From assembly GCF_000374865.1 (NCBI RefSeq), contig NZ_KB895452.1, positions 62,001 to 126,000 of the forward strand: a stretch of 64,000 nt of DNA. The letters run 5' to 3'. Made by a program: the position numbers and the translations under genes. Position 1 is the stretch's first letter. Every line of letters begins with the position of its first letter. Below the pieces are notes generated by a model. The model was not told the origin of the DNA and ran no database searches. It saw only the letters and a list, made by a program, of their open reading frames with translations. The DNA comes from Arthrobacter sp. 135MFCol5.1. GTDB taxonomy: Bacteria; Actinomycetota; Actinomycetes; Actinomycetales; Micrococcaceae. Below are positions 38,491 to 48,235 of the stretch, piece after piece.

Positions 38491-38957
38491 TGGCCGGGCA
38501 AGGATCCGACTCGCCGGTCCGGCTGGCGGCCGAAACCTGGGAGTCACTGTTCCGGGCGCAGGTTGCGGTGATGCGCAAGCTCCAGTCCGGGCCGGCGTTC
38601 CGGAAACTGGCACTGAACGAATATGACGTGCTGTTCACGCTCTCCCGCTGTCCCTCCGGCTGGCTGCGGCTCAACGAGCTCAACGACAACGTCCTGTTGA
38701 GCCAGTCCAGCCTCAGCAGGCTGGTGGAGCGGCTCGAGAAGCGCGGCCTGGTGGCCCGGATGCCGGCGCCCGAGGACGGCCGCGGAGTGCTGCTCAAGCT
38801 CACGGACGAAGGGCGGGAGCTGCAGAAGGAGATCGGCCGCGAGCACGTCCGCGACATCTCGGCACTGGTGGCTCCCGCGCTGACGGCGGCAGAGCAAAAG
38901 GAACTCAGGCGGCTCACCGACAAGCTGCGGGCCTCCTTGGGTACCCTTCCCCGGTAA
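38487..38957 (+). CDS. MarR-family transcriptional regulator
   Basis: A 156-residue winged-helix regulator. The recognition helix is LLSQSSLSRLVERLEKRGLVAR and the wing is PAPEDGRGVLLKLTDEGRE. The start ATG overlaps the flavin oxidoreductase stop as ATGA. It probably represses its own operon through the palindrome at 37310-37327. It differs clearly from the other MarR protein at 28352. Confidence 0.93.
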   Translation: MMAGQGSDSPVRLAAETWESLFRAQVAVMRKLQSGPAFRKLALNEYDVLFTLSRCPSGWLRLNELNDNVLLSQSSLSRLVERLEKRGLVARMPAPEDGRGVLLKLTDEGRELQKEIGREHVRDISALVAPALTAAEQKELRRLTDKLRASLGTLPR

Positions 38958-38961
38958 TCCC

Positions 38962-38987
38962 GACGCCGGGCAGCCGGGTCCGGCGTC
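38962..38987. terminator. Possible terminator between convergent genes
   Basis: GACGCCGG and CCGGCGTC form an 8-bp stem with a 10-nt GC-rich loop that overlaps the stop codon of the minus-strand gene. There is no T run, so it is uncertain. Confidence 0.45.
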
Positions 38988-39792
38988 AGCCCAGCGCCAC
39001 CAGCCGGGTGGGGTCTTCAACCGGCAGCTCGCCGTTGACCACGGCCGTGATGCGCAGCTGGGTCAGGGTCAGGCTGCCGCCCACGGTGGACAGGAACGCC
39101 GTGTCCGACGAGTCCCGGCCCGCGGTGATCCGGAGCATTGATTCCCGCGGGGCAAGCCCCGTGGGGTCGATGACGTGCCAGGCACCCTCCACGTAGGCTT
39201 CCGCCACCGCATGGAAATCCATGGGGCTGAGGCCTGGGGCGTAGACCGCCGCAAGGCGGGCGGGGATGTCCTTGGAACGGAGCAGGGCGATGGCCAGGTG
39301 CGCGAAGTCCCGGCACACGCCGCGGCGGCTCAGCAGGGTCTCCACTGCCCCGTCCGTGCCCCGGGAGGAACCGCTGATGTAGCGCAGCTCGCCGTTGACC
39401 CAGTTCCGGACCGCATGCAGCAGGGCGGCCCCATGGATCCCGCCGAATTCGGCGTAGGCGGTGGGCAGCAGCCGGTCGGATTCCGCGTAGCGGCTGGGGC
39501 GGACGTAACGGATCCGGTCGGCCAGCCCCGCTTCTTCGGGAACGGCGCGTCCGGACACCGTGGCGGTATATTCCACGGCAACCTCGGTGGGTTCGTCGAA
39601 CTCCATGTAGTGGAACCGGCCGCCGTGGTGGTCGGACACCTCCGTGAGCGGCACGTCCGCACCGCCGGCCGTGACGGACAAGGATTCCGCAAAGGACGAA
39701 TAGCCGCTGTTCCTCGCCGCGGCAATGGCCATGGCCACTTTGGTATGGGCGGTGGTCCTGAAGGCCAGGCGTGCGGAAACAGAGCGTTCCAT
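38986..39792 (-). CDS. Transglutaminase-like cysteine protein
   Basis: A 268-residue cytosolic protein of the transglutaminase-like superfamily with an N-terminal beta domain (about residues 1-90). The putative catalytic triad is Cys in SRRGVCRDFAHLAIALLR, His in MDFHAVAEAYVEGAWHVIDPT, and the Asp that follows. I start at 39792 (MERSVSARLAF) after GGAGAGA. Members of this family are often amide- or peptide-bond hydrolases, and some sit with circularly permuted ATP-grasp ligases, but no such partner is here. The reaction is unknown. Confidence 0.9.
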   Translation of the reverse strand: MERSVSARLAFRTTAHTKVAMAIAAARNSGYSSFAESLSVTAGGADVPLTEVSDHHGGRFHYMEFDEPTEVAVEYTATVSGRAVPEEAGLADRIRYVRPSRYAESDRLLPTAYAEFGGIHGAALLHAVRNWVNGELRYISGSSRGTDGAVETLLSRRGVCRDFAHLAIALLRSKDIPARLAAVYAPGLSPMDFHAVAEAYVEGAWHVIDPTGLAPRESMLRITAGRDSSDTAFLSTVGGSLTLTQLRITAVVNGELPVEDPTRLVALG

Positions 39793-39864
39793 GTCTCTCC
39801 GGGGGTGTTGGGGGGTGGACGGCAAGTCGCGGTCCCCGGCACCGGGTGAGTGCGGGCAGCGGGA

Positions 39865-40671
39865 CTAGTTTTTGACCTTCAGCGACATTAGCATCCGCTG
39901 TACGTTGGCGAAGTCGGAACTGTCATTGACATACTGGGCGGCCTGGGCGAGGGTGTCGAACGGCATCGCCGGGGCCACTTTCTCGTCCGGTGCGAAGGCC
40001 TTCAACGACACCACGTCGCCAAACGAGTAGTCGCCTTTCCCAGCCGGTCCGCGCACCACGTTGCGCAGCTCGCACGCCTGCCCGTCGCTTCCGCCCACCA
40101 GGTTGGTGATGCCGTAGGAGCCAAAGTAGCGGTAGCCCTGGATCACCCGGTAGACCATCCGGGGCGGGATGGTTCCTTCCCCGCCCTGGACGGCGAGGTC
40201 GAAGGGCACGCTGCTGATCACCGTGTAGGGGTGCCTGGCGCTGTCCGGGCAAGCGCCGGAAGACGGCGGCAGTCCCGTCCGCAGTGCGGCGACATACGTC
40301 CCGTCGGGCTTCTTGACATCGATTTTCAGGCCGCCGGGGAGCACGCCTTCCTCCGGCGCCACCGACTGGGCGATCCAGTCCTGCGGCAGGTCGAAGCTCA
40401 CGGTCTTCGCCGGGTCCGAGAAGGTCTTCCAGGAGGACGCCGTGGCGGCGCCCTGGGGTTCGGAGGGGGTGGCGGACGAAGGAGCGGAGGCGCTGCCTGA
40501 CGCGCCCGGCGATGCCGTTGCCGCCCCAGATCCGGTGGTTCCCGAGGCGTCCGGCTGCGCCGTCCAGCCCGGTCCACTGCCGGCCTGGGGTCCCGAGCAG
40601 CCCGCCAGCAGGAGCGCGGCTGCCAGCAGGGACATCCGGGAAAGAACGGTCAATGGTGCCTTGCCTGTCAT
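39865..40671 (-). CDS. Exported lipoprotein, unknown function
   Basis: A 268-residue lipoprotein. The signal peptide ends in LLLAGC (Cys25), followed by a Gly/Ser/Ala/Pro/Thr linker to about residue 80 and a folded domain beginning WKTFSDPAKTVSFDLPQDWI. This opening resembles the lipid- or protein-binding beta folds of actinobacterial LpqN-like proteins, but the match is weak. I start at 40671, 7 nt after a TAGGCT -10 box (40684-40679) and without a Shine-Dalgarno; a start 12 codons later (MSLLAAALLL) is possible. It is divergent from the DUF1684 gene. Confidence 0.85.
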   Translation of the reverse strand: MTGKAPLTVLSRMSLLAAALLLAGCSGPQAGSGPGWTAQPDASGTTGSGAATASPGASGSASAPSSATPSEPQGAATASSWKTFSDPAKTVSFDLPQDWIAQSVAPEEGVLPGGLKIDVKKPDGTYVAALRTGLPPSSGACPDSARHPYTVISSVPFDLAVQGGEGTIPPRMVYRVIQGYRYFGSYGITNLVGGSDGQACELRNVVRGPAGKGDYSFGDVVSLKAFAPDEKVAPAMPFDTLAQAAQYVNDSSDFANVQRMLMSLKVKN

Positions 40672-40818
40672 GGCAGCCAGCCTAACCGTGCCGTGCCGCC
40701 TTCCGTGGCTGGCGCGGCAGGTGTTTCCGGGCCACCGACCGGTTCCACCACCCGGGCACCCGGCCTGCGTGTCGCCGTCGGACGTTACCTGCCTTGGCCG
40801 GGGACTAGGCTGGAGGCT

Positions 40819-41481
40819 ATGGCGGAAGAGCAGCACGGCACAGCCGAAGAGAATCCTGCGGAAATGTCCGCCCTCGACATCGCCGACTGGCGGCTGAGGA
40901 CCTTTGCCCTCTACGACAACGTCCGCAAAATCTCTGCGGAGGACCCGGCCGAGGCGCACTCGTACTGGCGCCACCAACGCGACCTCATGTTTGCCACCCA
41001 CCCTGCGTCCGCGCTCACGGCAGCGGACAAGGCACGCTTCTCCGGGCTGAAGACAGCGGACTACGATCCGATCTACCGGTTCCACGTTCCGCTGACCAAG
41101 GAAGGCGCCGGCCGGCAGATGAGCATGGACACCGGAACCGACGGCGTGGTCAATTTCGTGCGCCTGGGCACGTTCGACCTGCCCGAGATGGGCCAGCTTG
41201 GGGTCTGGAAGATCCACGGCTACGGCGGCGGCATCTTCGTCCCGTTCCGGGATGCGACTGCCGGCCAGCCCGGTGGAACGTACGGGGCCGGCCGCTACCT
41301 GCTGGACACCATCAAGGGCGCGTTCCATGGTGTGCAGGGCACCGGCCCGGACGCCATGTTCGTTATCGACTTCAACTTCGCCTATAACCCCTCCTGCGCC
41401 TACAACGAGGCCTGGGCCTGCCCGCTGCCCGGGCCGTCCAACCGGCTGGCAGTGGAAATTCCCGTAGGAGAGCTGTACTGA
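40819..41481 (+). CDS. DUF1684 family protein
   Basis: A 220-residue protein of the DUF1684 family, whose biochemical role is unknown. Hallmarks are the N-terminal WR...DLMFATHPASAL region, the central FDLPEMGQLGVWKIHGYGGGIFVPFRD and the C-terminal DFNFAYNPSCAYNEAWACPLPGPSNRL. No signal peptide is visible. A TAGGCT -10 box (40806-40811) is 7 nt before the ATG; GGAGG lies only 2 nt from the ATG, too close for a normal Shine-Dalgarno, so leaderless translation is likely. The GtrA-like gene follows 100 nt later. Confidence 0.92.
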   Translation: MAEEQHGTAEENPAEMSALDIADWRLRTFALYDNVRKISAEDPAEAHSYWRHQRDLMFATHPASALTAADKARFSGLKTADYDPIYRFHVPLTKEGAGRQMSMDTGTDGVVNFVRLGTFDLPEMGQLGVWKIHGYGGGIFVPFRDATAGQPGGTYGAGRYLLDTIKGAFHGVQGTGPDAMFVIDFNFAYNPSCAYNEAWACPLPGPSNRLAVEIPVGELY

Positions 41482-41581
41482 CCATGGTTTGCTCCCCCAC
41501 GTACATGCGGCATGCCCTGTTCCCGCTGGACAGCCCGCGATCCCCGGAACCCGGCGCCAACAGCGCCCCCGGTGGGACCGC

Positions 41582-42070
41582 GTGAGGGACGGTACATCCG
41601 CACCCGCCGTCCAGGAGACGCCAACCCGCCGTCTTCCCGCCACCAGGCACTACCGCGGAGTCCTGCGCTTCCCGGTCATCCGGCAACTGCTCCGCTTCAC
41701 CGGGGTCGGCATCATCTGCACCGCCGCCTCACTTGGGCTGTACGCTCTGCTGCGTCCGTGGCTGGGCGCGCAGTTGGCCAATGCGGTGGCCCTGGTCCTC
41801 ACGTCGCTGTTGAACACGGCCTTGAACCGGCGGCTGACGTTCAAGATTGCCGGTGGACAGCGGCGCACCCGCGACCACCTCAACGGCCTGGTGGTGATCG
41901 TCGTGGCACTGGTAATCACGGGCAGCAGCCTGGGCGTGCTGCACTGGTTCAACCCGGACGCCACCGTGGGGGACGAACTGGTGGCAACCACCCTGTCCGG
42001 CTTCCTGGCCACCGCCGTCCGGTTCAGCATGCTGCGGCACTGGATCTTCCGCCGCGCACGGCACCGCTGA
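41582..42070 (+). CDS. GtrA-family membrane protein
   Basis: A 162-residue protein with four hydrophobic segments in the last 120 residues. The opening LRFTGVGIICTAASLGLYALLRPWLGAQLANAVALVLTSLLNTALNRRLTF pattern is the GtrA signature. GtrA proteins are thought to help flip or modify polyprenyl-linked sugars for cell-surface glycans. The GTG start at 41582 follows GGTGGGA; an earlier in-frame ATG adds 31 residues without membrane character. No glycosyltransferase gene adjoins it. Confidence 0.88.
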   Translation: MRDGTSAPAVQETPTRRLPATRHYRGVLRFPVIRQLLRFTGVGIICTAASLGLYALLRPWLGAQLANAVALVLTSLLNTALNRRLTFKIAGGQRRTRDHLNGLVVIVVALVITGSSLGVLHWFNPDATVGDELVATTLSGFLATAVRFSMLRHWIFRRARHR

Positions 42071-42088
42071 CCCGATGGCACGAATCCG

Positions 42089-43255
<1,167 letters not shown>

Positions 43256-43258
43256 GGG

Positions 43259-44173
43259 TCACCCGGCAGTCAGTTCGACGTCCAGGCCCAGGTCCAGGGC
43301 GGCCACGGTGTGCGTGAGGGCCCCTACCGAGATGACGTCCACGCCGGTGGCGGCGATCGCCGCGACAGTCTCGAGGTTGACGTTGCCGCTGGCCTCCACC
43401 AGGGCACGTCCGGCAACCAGGGCCACTCCGGCCTGCAGTTCCGGCACCGTGAAGTTGTCCAGCATGATGGTGTCCACCCCTGCCGCGAGGACGGGCTCGA
43501 TCTGGTCCATCCGGTCGACTTCCACTTCGAAGTGGGTGGTGTGTCCCAGCTGTGCCTTGGCTGCCAGCAGGAGCCCGGTGAGTTTGGCAGGGTCTCCGCC
43601 CGTCATCACGGCCAGGTGGTTGTCCTTGGCCAGGACGGCGTCCGAGAGGCTGTACCGGTGGTTGGAGCCGCCGCCGCACCGGACGGCGAATCGTTCCAGG
43701 ACGCGCAGGCCGGGGGTGGTCTTGCGGGTGTCGGTGATGCGGGCGCGGGTGCCTTCCGTGAGCCGGACGAACCCGGCGGTCTTGGTGGCGATCGCGGACA
43801 TCCGCTGGACCAGGTTGAGCGCCACGCGTTCGGCCAGCAGCACCGAACGCGCTGATCCGCTGACCCGGGCCAGGTGGGTGCCGGCGTCGAACGCCTGGCC
43901 GTCCGCCAGGAGCAGTTCCACCCGGGTGGCAGGGTCCACGAGCTCCATGGCGTCCCGGAAGACGGTGGCTCCGCTGAGGATGCCGGGGACGCGGGCGTTG
44001 AGGACGGCGGTGGCGCGCGCTCCGGCGGGGATCAGGAGTTGGGAGGTGATGTCCCCGGAGGGTGCGTCCTCGGCGAAGGCCCGTTCCAGGATCTCCCGTA
44101 CGGGGGCCGCCGGAAGGGTCAGGTCGAGGGGACGCACGGCAGGGGCGTGGTCGATTACGGCGGGTTCAGTCAT
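43259..44173 (-). CDS. nadC: Nicotinate-nucleotide pyrophosphorylase (quinolinate phosphoribosyltransferase)
   Basis: NadC converts quinolinate and PRPP to nicotinate mononucleotide with CO2 release. The 304-residue protein has the family's EDAPSGDITSQLL opening, TRKTTPGLRVLERFAVRCGGGSNHRYSLSDAVLAKDNH in the core and VEASGNVNLETV...GVDVISVGALTH at the phosphate-binding end. I start at ATG 44173, which overlaps nadB by 8 nt; longer in-frame starts lie deep inside nadB. Confidence 0.97.
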   Translation of the reverse strand: MTEPAVIDHAPAVRPLDLTLPAAPVREILERAFAEDAPSGDITSQLLIPAGARATAVLNARVPGILSGATVFRDAMELVDPATRVELLLADGQAFDAGTHLARVSGSARSVLLAERVALNLVQRMSAIATKTAGFVRLTEGTRARITDTRKTTPGLRVLERFAVRCGGGSNHRYSLSDAVLAKDNHLAVMTGGDPAKLTGLLLAAKAQLGHTTHFEVEVDRMDQIEPVLAAGVDTIMLDNFTVPELQAGVALVAGRALVEASGNVNLETVAAIAATGVDVISVGALTHTVAALDLGLDVELTAG

Positions 44174-45947
44174 GGAGCAGGCTCGCTTTCGGGCGCGGAG
44201 GGCAGGTGTTCTCAGGTTCGGCGGCTTCATCGCTGCGGTAGTGGGCGCCCAGCGATTCGGTGCGGTCCAGCGCGGCGGCCACCAGCAGCCGTGCGGCCAG
44301 CAGAAGGTTCCGGTCCTCAGGCACCACGGGGTCAGCAGAGGAGGAGCCGGCATCAGGACGGACGACGGCGGCCCAGGACTCGAGCGTGGCGGCAGCCTCC
44401 CGCAACAGATGCCCGGAGCGCAGCACGCCGGCATGGGACGTCATGAGGCGGCGAAGAGCGCCCCGCGAAAAGGGCTCCCCCACTTCTCCATCCCCGCCGA
44501 AGCCGGACGGCCAATTTCCGCCTGGCCCACCTGAGCGATCCGCCGTTGGCCCTTCCAAAGTGGCACCCATACCGGACCGAAGCTCGGCGCCTGGGGGTGC
44601 TCCGGAAGCGAGCGTCAAGGGGAGGCCGCCCGCGGCCGAGACAGCGAGCGGAGGAGCGCCGTCAGGCGCCACCCAAGCCCCGTCGTCGTGGTTACCGAAG
44701 AGGAAGTCTTCAACAGCGCGGCGGCCGAAGACGAGTCCCTCAAGGAGCGAGTTGGACGCCAGCCGGTTAGCACCTTGGACGCCCGTGCACGCAACCTCGC
44801 CGGCGGCGTAGAGGCCGGGGACACTGGTGCGGGCGTTGAGGTCGGTGGCCACCCCGCCCATCCAGTAGTGGGCGGCGGGGGCGACGGGGACCAGTTCGCG
44901 GGTCCAATCGATGCCGGCCTCAAGGGTTTTCCTGGTGAGGGTGGGGAACCGCCGGCGGAGGAAGCCCTCGCCCTTGGCCTGCTCGATGGCGCGGGCGTCA
45001 AGGTAGACGTGGCCGTTGGCGTCGCCGAGCTTGGCCAGGTGCAGGGCGATGCTGCGGGAGACGACGTCGCGGGGCGCGAGCTCGGCGTCGGGATGGTAGG
45101 CCTGCATGAAGCGCCTGCCTCCGGCGTCCAGCAGGGTGGCCCCTTCGCCGCGGACCGCCTCGGAGATCAGCAGCGGACCGTCCAGCCGGCCGGGGTGGGC
45201 GGTGGCGGAACTGACGAGGCAGGTGGGGTGGAACTGGAAGAATTCGAGGTCTTTCACGGCTGCGCCGGCGCGGACGGCGAGCGCCAGCCCGTCCGCCGTG
45301 GCCACGGCCGGGTTGGTGGTTTGGGCGAACAGCTGGCCTGCTCCCCCGCTGGCCAGCAGCACGGCATCGGCCGCCAGGACGGCCGGCCGGCCCGCCTGGA
45401 GGTATTCGACTCCGCTGACGCTGCCGCTTGAGATGACCAGGGCGGTTGCCTGGGCTTGGGAAAGAATGCGGAGCGTGCCCCGGTCACGCCGGTCCCGGAC
45501 CGCCTGGATGAGCGCAGCGGCCACCCGCGCACCCGTGGCGTCCCCGCCCGCATGCAGGATGCGCGGGGCACTGTGTGCGGCTTCGAGCCCAAGCGCCGGG
45601 CCGTCGTCGTGCGCGGCGTCAAAGCGGACACCGTACCGCTGGAGCCCGGCGATGTCCCCGCGCGCCTGGGTGCACATCAGCCGGACGGCGGCCTCGTTGC
45701 AGTGCCCTGCCCCGGCGCGGAGGGTGTCGGCGATATGCGCGGCAACGGTGTCCCCGGGCGACGGTTCGGCGAGCACCGCCGAGATACCGCCCTGGGCGTA
45801 CCAGGTGTTGCTGTCTTCCAGGGCGCCTTTGGTCAGCAGCACCACGTCCGTACCGGCGTCGGCGGCGAGCAGCGCAGCGTAGAGGCCGGCGATGCCGCTT
45901 CCCACGACGGCGAGGCGACCCGCAGGCGTGCCGGGCTCGCGGGTCAT
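44166..45947 (-). CDS. nadB: L-aspartate oxidase
   Basis: NadB oxidises L-aspartate to iminoaspartate with FAD, the first step of de novo NAD synthesis. The FAD motif VVGSGIAGLYAALLA is at the N-terminus, followed by NTWYAQGGISAVL, EFFQFHPTCL, and GLYAAGEVACTGVQGANRLASNSLLEGLVFG. The protein has 593 residues, longer than the usual 530-550. The excess is a Gly/Pro/Ala-rich insert of about 70 residues (about 415-485) before the C-terminal helical domain. Its ATG overlaps the nadA stop by one base (TAATG). Confidence 0.96.
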   Translation of the reverse strand: MTREPGTPAGRLAVVGSGIAGLYAALLAADAGTDVVLLTKGALEDSNTWYAQGGISAVLAEPSPGDTVAAHIADTLRAGAGHCNEAAVRLMCTQARGDIAGLQRYGVRFDAAHDDGPALGLEAAHSAPRILHAGGDATGARVAAALIQAVRDRRDRGTLRILSQAQATALVISSGSVSGVEYLQAGRPAVLAADAVLLASGGAGQLFAQTTNPAVATADGLALAVRAGAAVKDLEFFQFHPTCLVSSATAHPGRLDGPLLISEAVRGEGATLLDAGGRRFMQAYHPDAELAPRDVVSRSIALHLAKLGDANGHVYLDARAIEQAKGEGFLRRRFPTLTRKTLEAGIDWTRELVPVAPAAHYWMGGVATDLNARTSVPGLYAAGEVACTGVQGANRLASNSLLEGLVFGRRAVEDFLFGNHDDGAWVAPDGAPPLAVSAAGGLPLTLASGAPPGAELRSGMGATLEGPTADRSGGPGGNWPSGFGGDGEVGEPFSRGALRRLMTSHAGVLRSGHLLREAAATLESWAAVVRPDAGSSSADPVVPEDRNLLLAARLLVAAALDRTESLGAHYRSDEAAEPENTCPPRPKASLLHD

Positions 45948-47251
45948 TACGGCCTCGCAGCGAGCATGCGCTCGAGTGCCGTCCTGGCGTTGGCCTGCAC
46001 ATCCTCGTCCACGGTGATGCGGTTGACGATTCGGCCGGCGACCAGTTCCTCCAGGACCCAGGCTAGGTAGCCGGGGTGGATGCGGTACATGGTGGAGCAG
46101 GGGCAGATCACCGGGTCCAGGCAGAAGATGGTGTGCTGCGGGTATTCGGCGGCGAGACGGTTCACCATGTTGATTTCGGTGCCAATGGCGAACGTGGTGG
46201 GCTCGGTGGCGGCCGCGATGGCTTTCTTGATGAAGTCGGTGGAGCCGGCTGAATCGGCGGCGTCCACCACCTCCATGGGGCATTCGGGGTGCACGATGAC
46301 CTGCACGCCCGGGAAGTCGGCCCGGGCCTTTTCGATCTGCGCCACGTTGAACCGCTTGTGCACGGAGCAGAAGCCGTGCCAGAGGATCACCCGGGAATCG
46401 AGCAGTGCCTGTTCGTCGTTGCCGCCGAGGTCCTTGCGCGGGTTCCACATGGGCATCTGGTCCAGGGGAACGCCGAGCGCCTTGGCGGTGTTGCGGCCCA
46501 GGTGCTGGTCGGGGAAGAACAGCACCCGCTGCCCGCGCTGGAACGCCCACTCCAGGACGGTCCTGGCGTTGGAGGAGGTGCAGACGATGCCGCCGTGTTC
46601 GCCGCAGAACGCTTTCAGGGCTGCGGAGGAATTCATATAGGTGACGGGGATGACCGGAACCCGGCCCTCGGCGTCGGGCTCGGTGCCGAAGATTTCTGCC
46701 AGCTGCTCCCAGCATTCCTCCACGGAGTCTTCGTCCGCCATGTCCGCCATGGAGCAGCCGGCCGCGAGGTTGGGCAGGATGACGGCCTGTTCCGGGGTGG
46801 ACAGGATGTCCGCCGTCTCGGCCATGAAGTGGACCCCGCAGAAGATGATCGCTTCCGCCTCCGGCCGGGTCAGGGCTGCGTTGGCGAGCTGGAACGAGTC
46901 ACCGACGAAATCGGCGTACTGGACCACCTCGTCGCGCTGGTAGAAGTGGCCCAGGATGACGGCACGCTCACCCAAGGTGGCTTTGGCCGCCCTGATCCGT
47001 TCACCCAGTTCGGCATCGCCGGCCAGCTTGTATTCCTCCGGCAGCTGGCCTTGGCGTGGCGTGGAAGCGGGAGCGGGGTCGGCGCTTGATGCGCCCGGGC
47101 CGTATGCCGGGATGCCTGCAAGCGCCTCGGCGAGGTCGTAGTCCCAGGGACCTTTCGCCAGTGCCGGGCTGCAAGTGCTGCGGTCCGCGGCGGCGCCCTT
47201 TTCGGCTTGTTCGCGCGTGATCAGCTGGATTGCCGTATTGACGCTGCTCAT
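45947..47251 (-). CDS. nadA: Quinolinate synthase
   Basis: NadA condenses iminoaspartate with dihydroxyacetone phosphate to quinolinate using a 4Fe-4S cluster. The three cluster Cys lie in IIFCGVHFMAE, VHPECPMEVV and the CPCSTMYRIHPGYL region. The HFYQRDEVVQYADFVGDS motif and MNSSAALKAFCGEHGGIVCTSSNA are typical. It has 434 residues with an N-terminal extension of about 80, as in other actinobacteria. It overlaps nrtR by 4 nt (ATGA) and nadB by 1 nt. Confidence 0.97.
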   Translation of the reverse strand: MSSVNTAIQLITREQAEKGAAADRSTCSPALAKGPWDYDLAEALAGIPAYGPGASSADPAPASTPRQGQLPEEYKLAGDAELGERIRAAKATLGERAVILGHFYQRDEVVQYADFVGDSFQLANAALTRPEAEAIIFCGVHFMAETADILSTPEQAVILPNLAAGCSMADMADEDSVEECWEQLAEIFGTEPDAEGRVPVIPVTYMNSSAALKAFCGEHGGIVCTSSNARTVLEWAFQRGQRVLFFPDQHLGRNTAKALGVPLDQMPMWNPRKDLGGNDEQALLDSRVILWHGFCSVHKRFNVAQIEKARADFPGVQVIVHPECPMEVVDAADSAGSTDFIKKAIAAATEPTTFAIGTEINMVNRLAAEYPQHTIFCLDPVICPCSTMYRIHPGYLAWVLEELVAGRIVNRITVDEDVQANARTALERMLAARP

Positions 47252-47958
47252 GGTGTGCTCCTGTTGTCTGGGTCAAGGCCTGGCCGGCCGGTGTAGCGGT
47301 AGAGGCGTGGCGGACGGTGCTTGCCGCCCTGGAGGTATTCCCCGGTTTCTTCGATTTCCGGGGTGGACTTGAGTTGGCGGCGGAAGTTGGCGGGATCCAG
47401 CTGGCGGTCCAGGACGGCTTCGTAGACTTCGCGGACCTGGGCCAGGGTGAAGTACTCCCCCAGCAGGTGGTAGGCAATGGAGCCGTAGGCGAGCTTGTTG
47501 CGCAGGCGCCAGAGGGCGTAGTCGACGATCGCGTTGTGGTCGAAGGCCAAGTCCCCCAGGCGGTCGGCCCGGAACCACCTGACGTTCTCGGACTCGTCCG
47601 CGAGCGCCGCTTCCGTGGGCTGGACCAGGGCCCAGTAGACGATCGAAACCACGCGCTGGGTGGGTGAGCGGTGCAGGCCGCCGAACGCATACAACTGCTC
47701 GAGGTAGCTGGGGCTCAGTCCCGTGGTTTCCCGGAGGTTCCTGGATGCGGCGTCCTGCAGCGACTCGTCGTGGCTCAGGGGCCCGCCCGGCAGCGCCCAC
47801 AGGCCTTTGAAGGGTTCCCTGATCCGGCGGACCAGCGGCAGCCACAAGGTGGGACGGCCCGAGGTGGCGCTCGGGCGCAGGGCGAAGATCACCGTGGAAA
47901 TGGCGAGCGACGGCGGCGCGGCCTGCCGCTCGGACACGTTGGCTGAGCTGTAGTACAC
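47248..47958 (-). CDS. nrtR: NrtR-type NUDIX transcriptional regulator of NAD synthesis
   Basis: An N-terminal NUDIX-like domain fused to a C-terminal winged helix (FTLAQVREVYEAVLDRQLDPANFRRQL) identifies NrtR, a repressor released by ADP-ribose-type ligands. The NUDIX box is degenerate: RNLRETTG replaces RE-x-x-EE-x-G, so two catalytic Glu are lost and the domain should sense rather than hydrolyse. I start at GTG 47958, 7 nt after AAGGGGG, giving 236 residues. An upstream in-frame TTG at 48024 would put the start inside the likely operator. It heads the operon and overlaps nadA by 4 nt. Confidence 0.9.
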   Translation of the reverse strand: MYYSSANVSERQAAPPSLAISTVIFALRPSATSGRPTLWLPLVRRIREPFKGLWALPGGPLSHDESLQDAASRNLRETTGLSPSYLEQLYAFGGLHRSPTQRVVSIVYWALVQPTEAALADESENVRWFRADRLGDLAFDHNAIVDYALWRLRNKLAYGSIAYHLLGEYFTLAQVREVYEAVLDRQLDPANFRRQLKSTPEIEETGEYLQGGKHRPPRLYRYTGRPGLDPDNRSTP

Positions 47959-48002
47959 CGTCACACCCCCTTCCACCACCCCGCCCTCGGGGCCCGAAAT
48001 CC

Positions 48003-48029
48003 TAGTTATAGTCACTTTGACCAAAACTA
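48003..48029. promoter_or_regulatory. Candidate NrtR operator
   Basis: TAGTTATAGTCA (48003-48014) and TGACCAAAACTA (48018-48029) form an imperfect 27-bp palindrome (10 of 12 pairs) centred on CTT. A TAAAAT -10-like box on the minus strand (48035-48030) abuts it. The site precedes nrtR-nadABC, as expected for autoregulation; the TAGT...ACTA ends fit what I recall of actinobacterial NAD-regulator sites. Confidence 0.65.
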
Positions 48030-48235
48030 ATTTTACGGCCAGTCCGACGGAAAAGGAAATGTTTCCGCGCCGGCAGCCCAGGCGCCGCCGCGTCCCCGGG
48101 AAGCCGCAACCTGGTGCAGGGACGGGGCGCGCGTTTTTGGCCGGCTGCCGGAAGCGGTAAATTCAAGTGGTCCCACAAGGACCTCCGGCCCACGGGACCG
48201 GACCCCGAACCAACCCCAAGAAGGTTTACCGCCCC

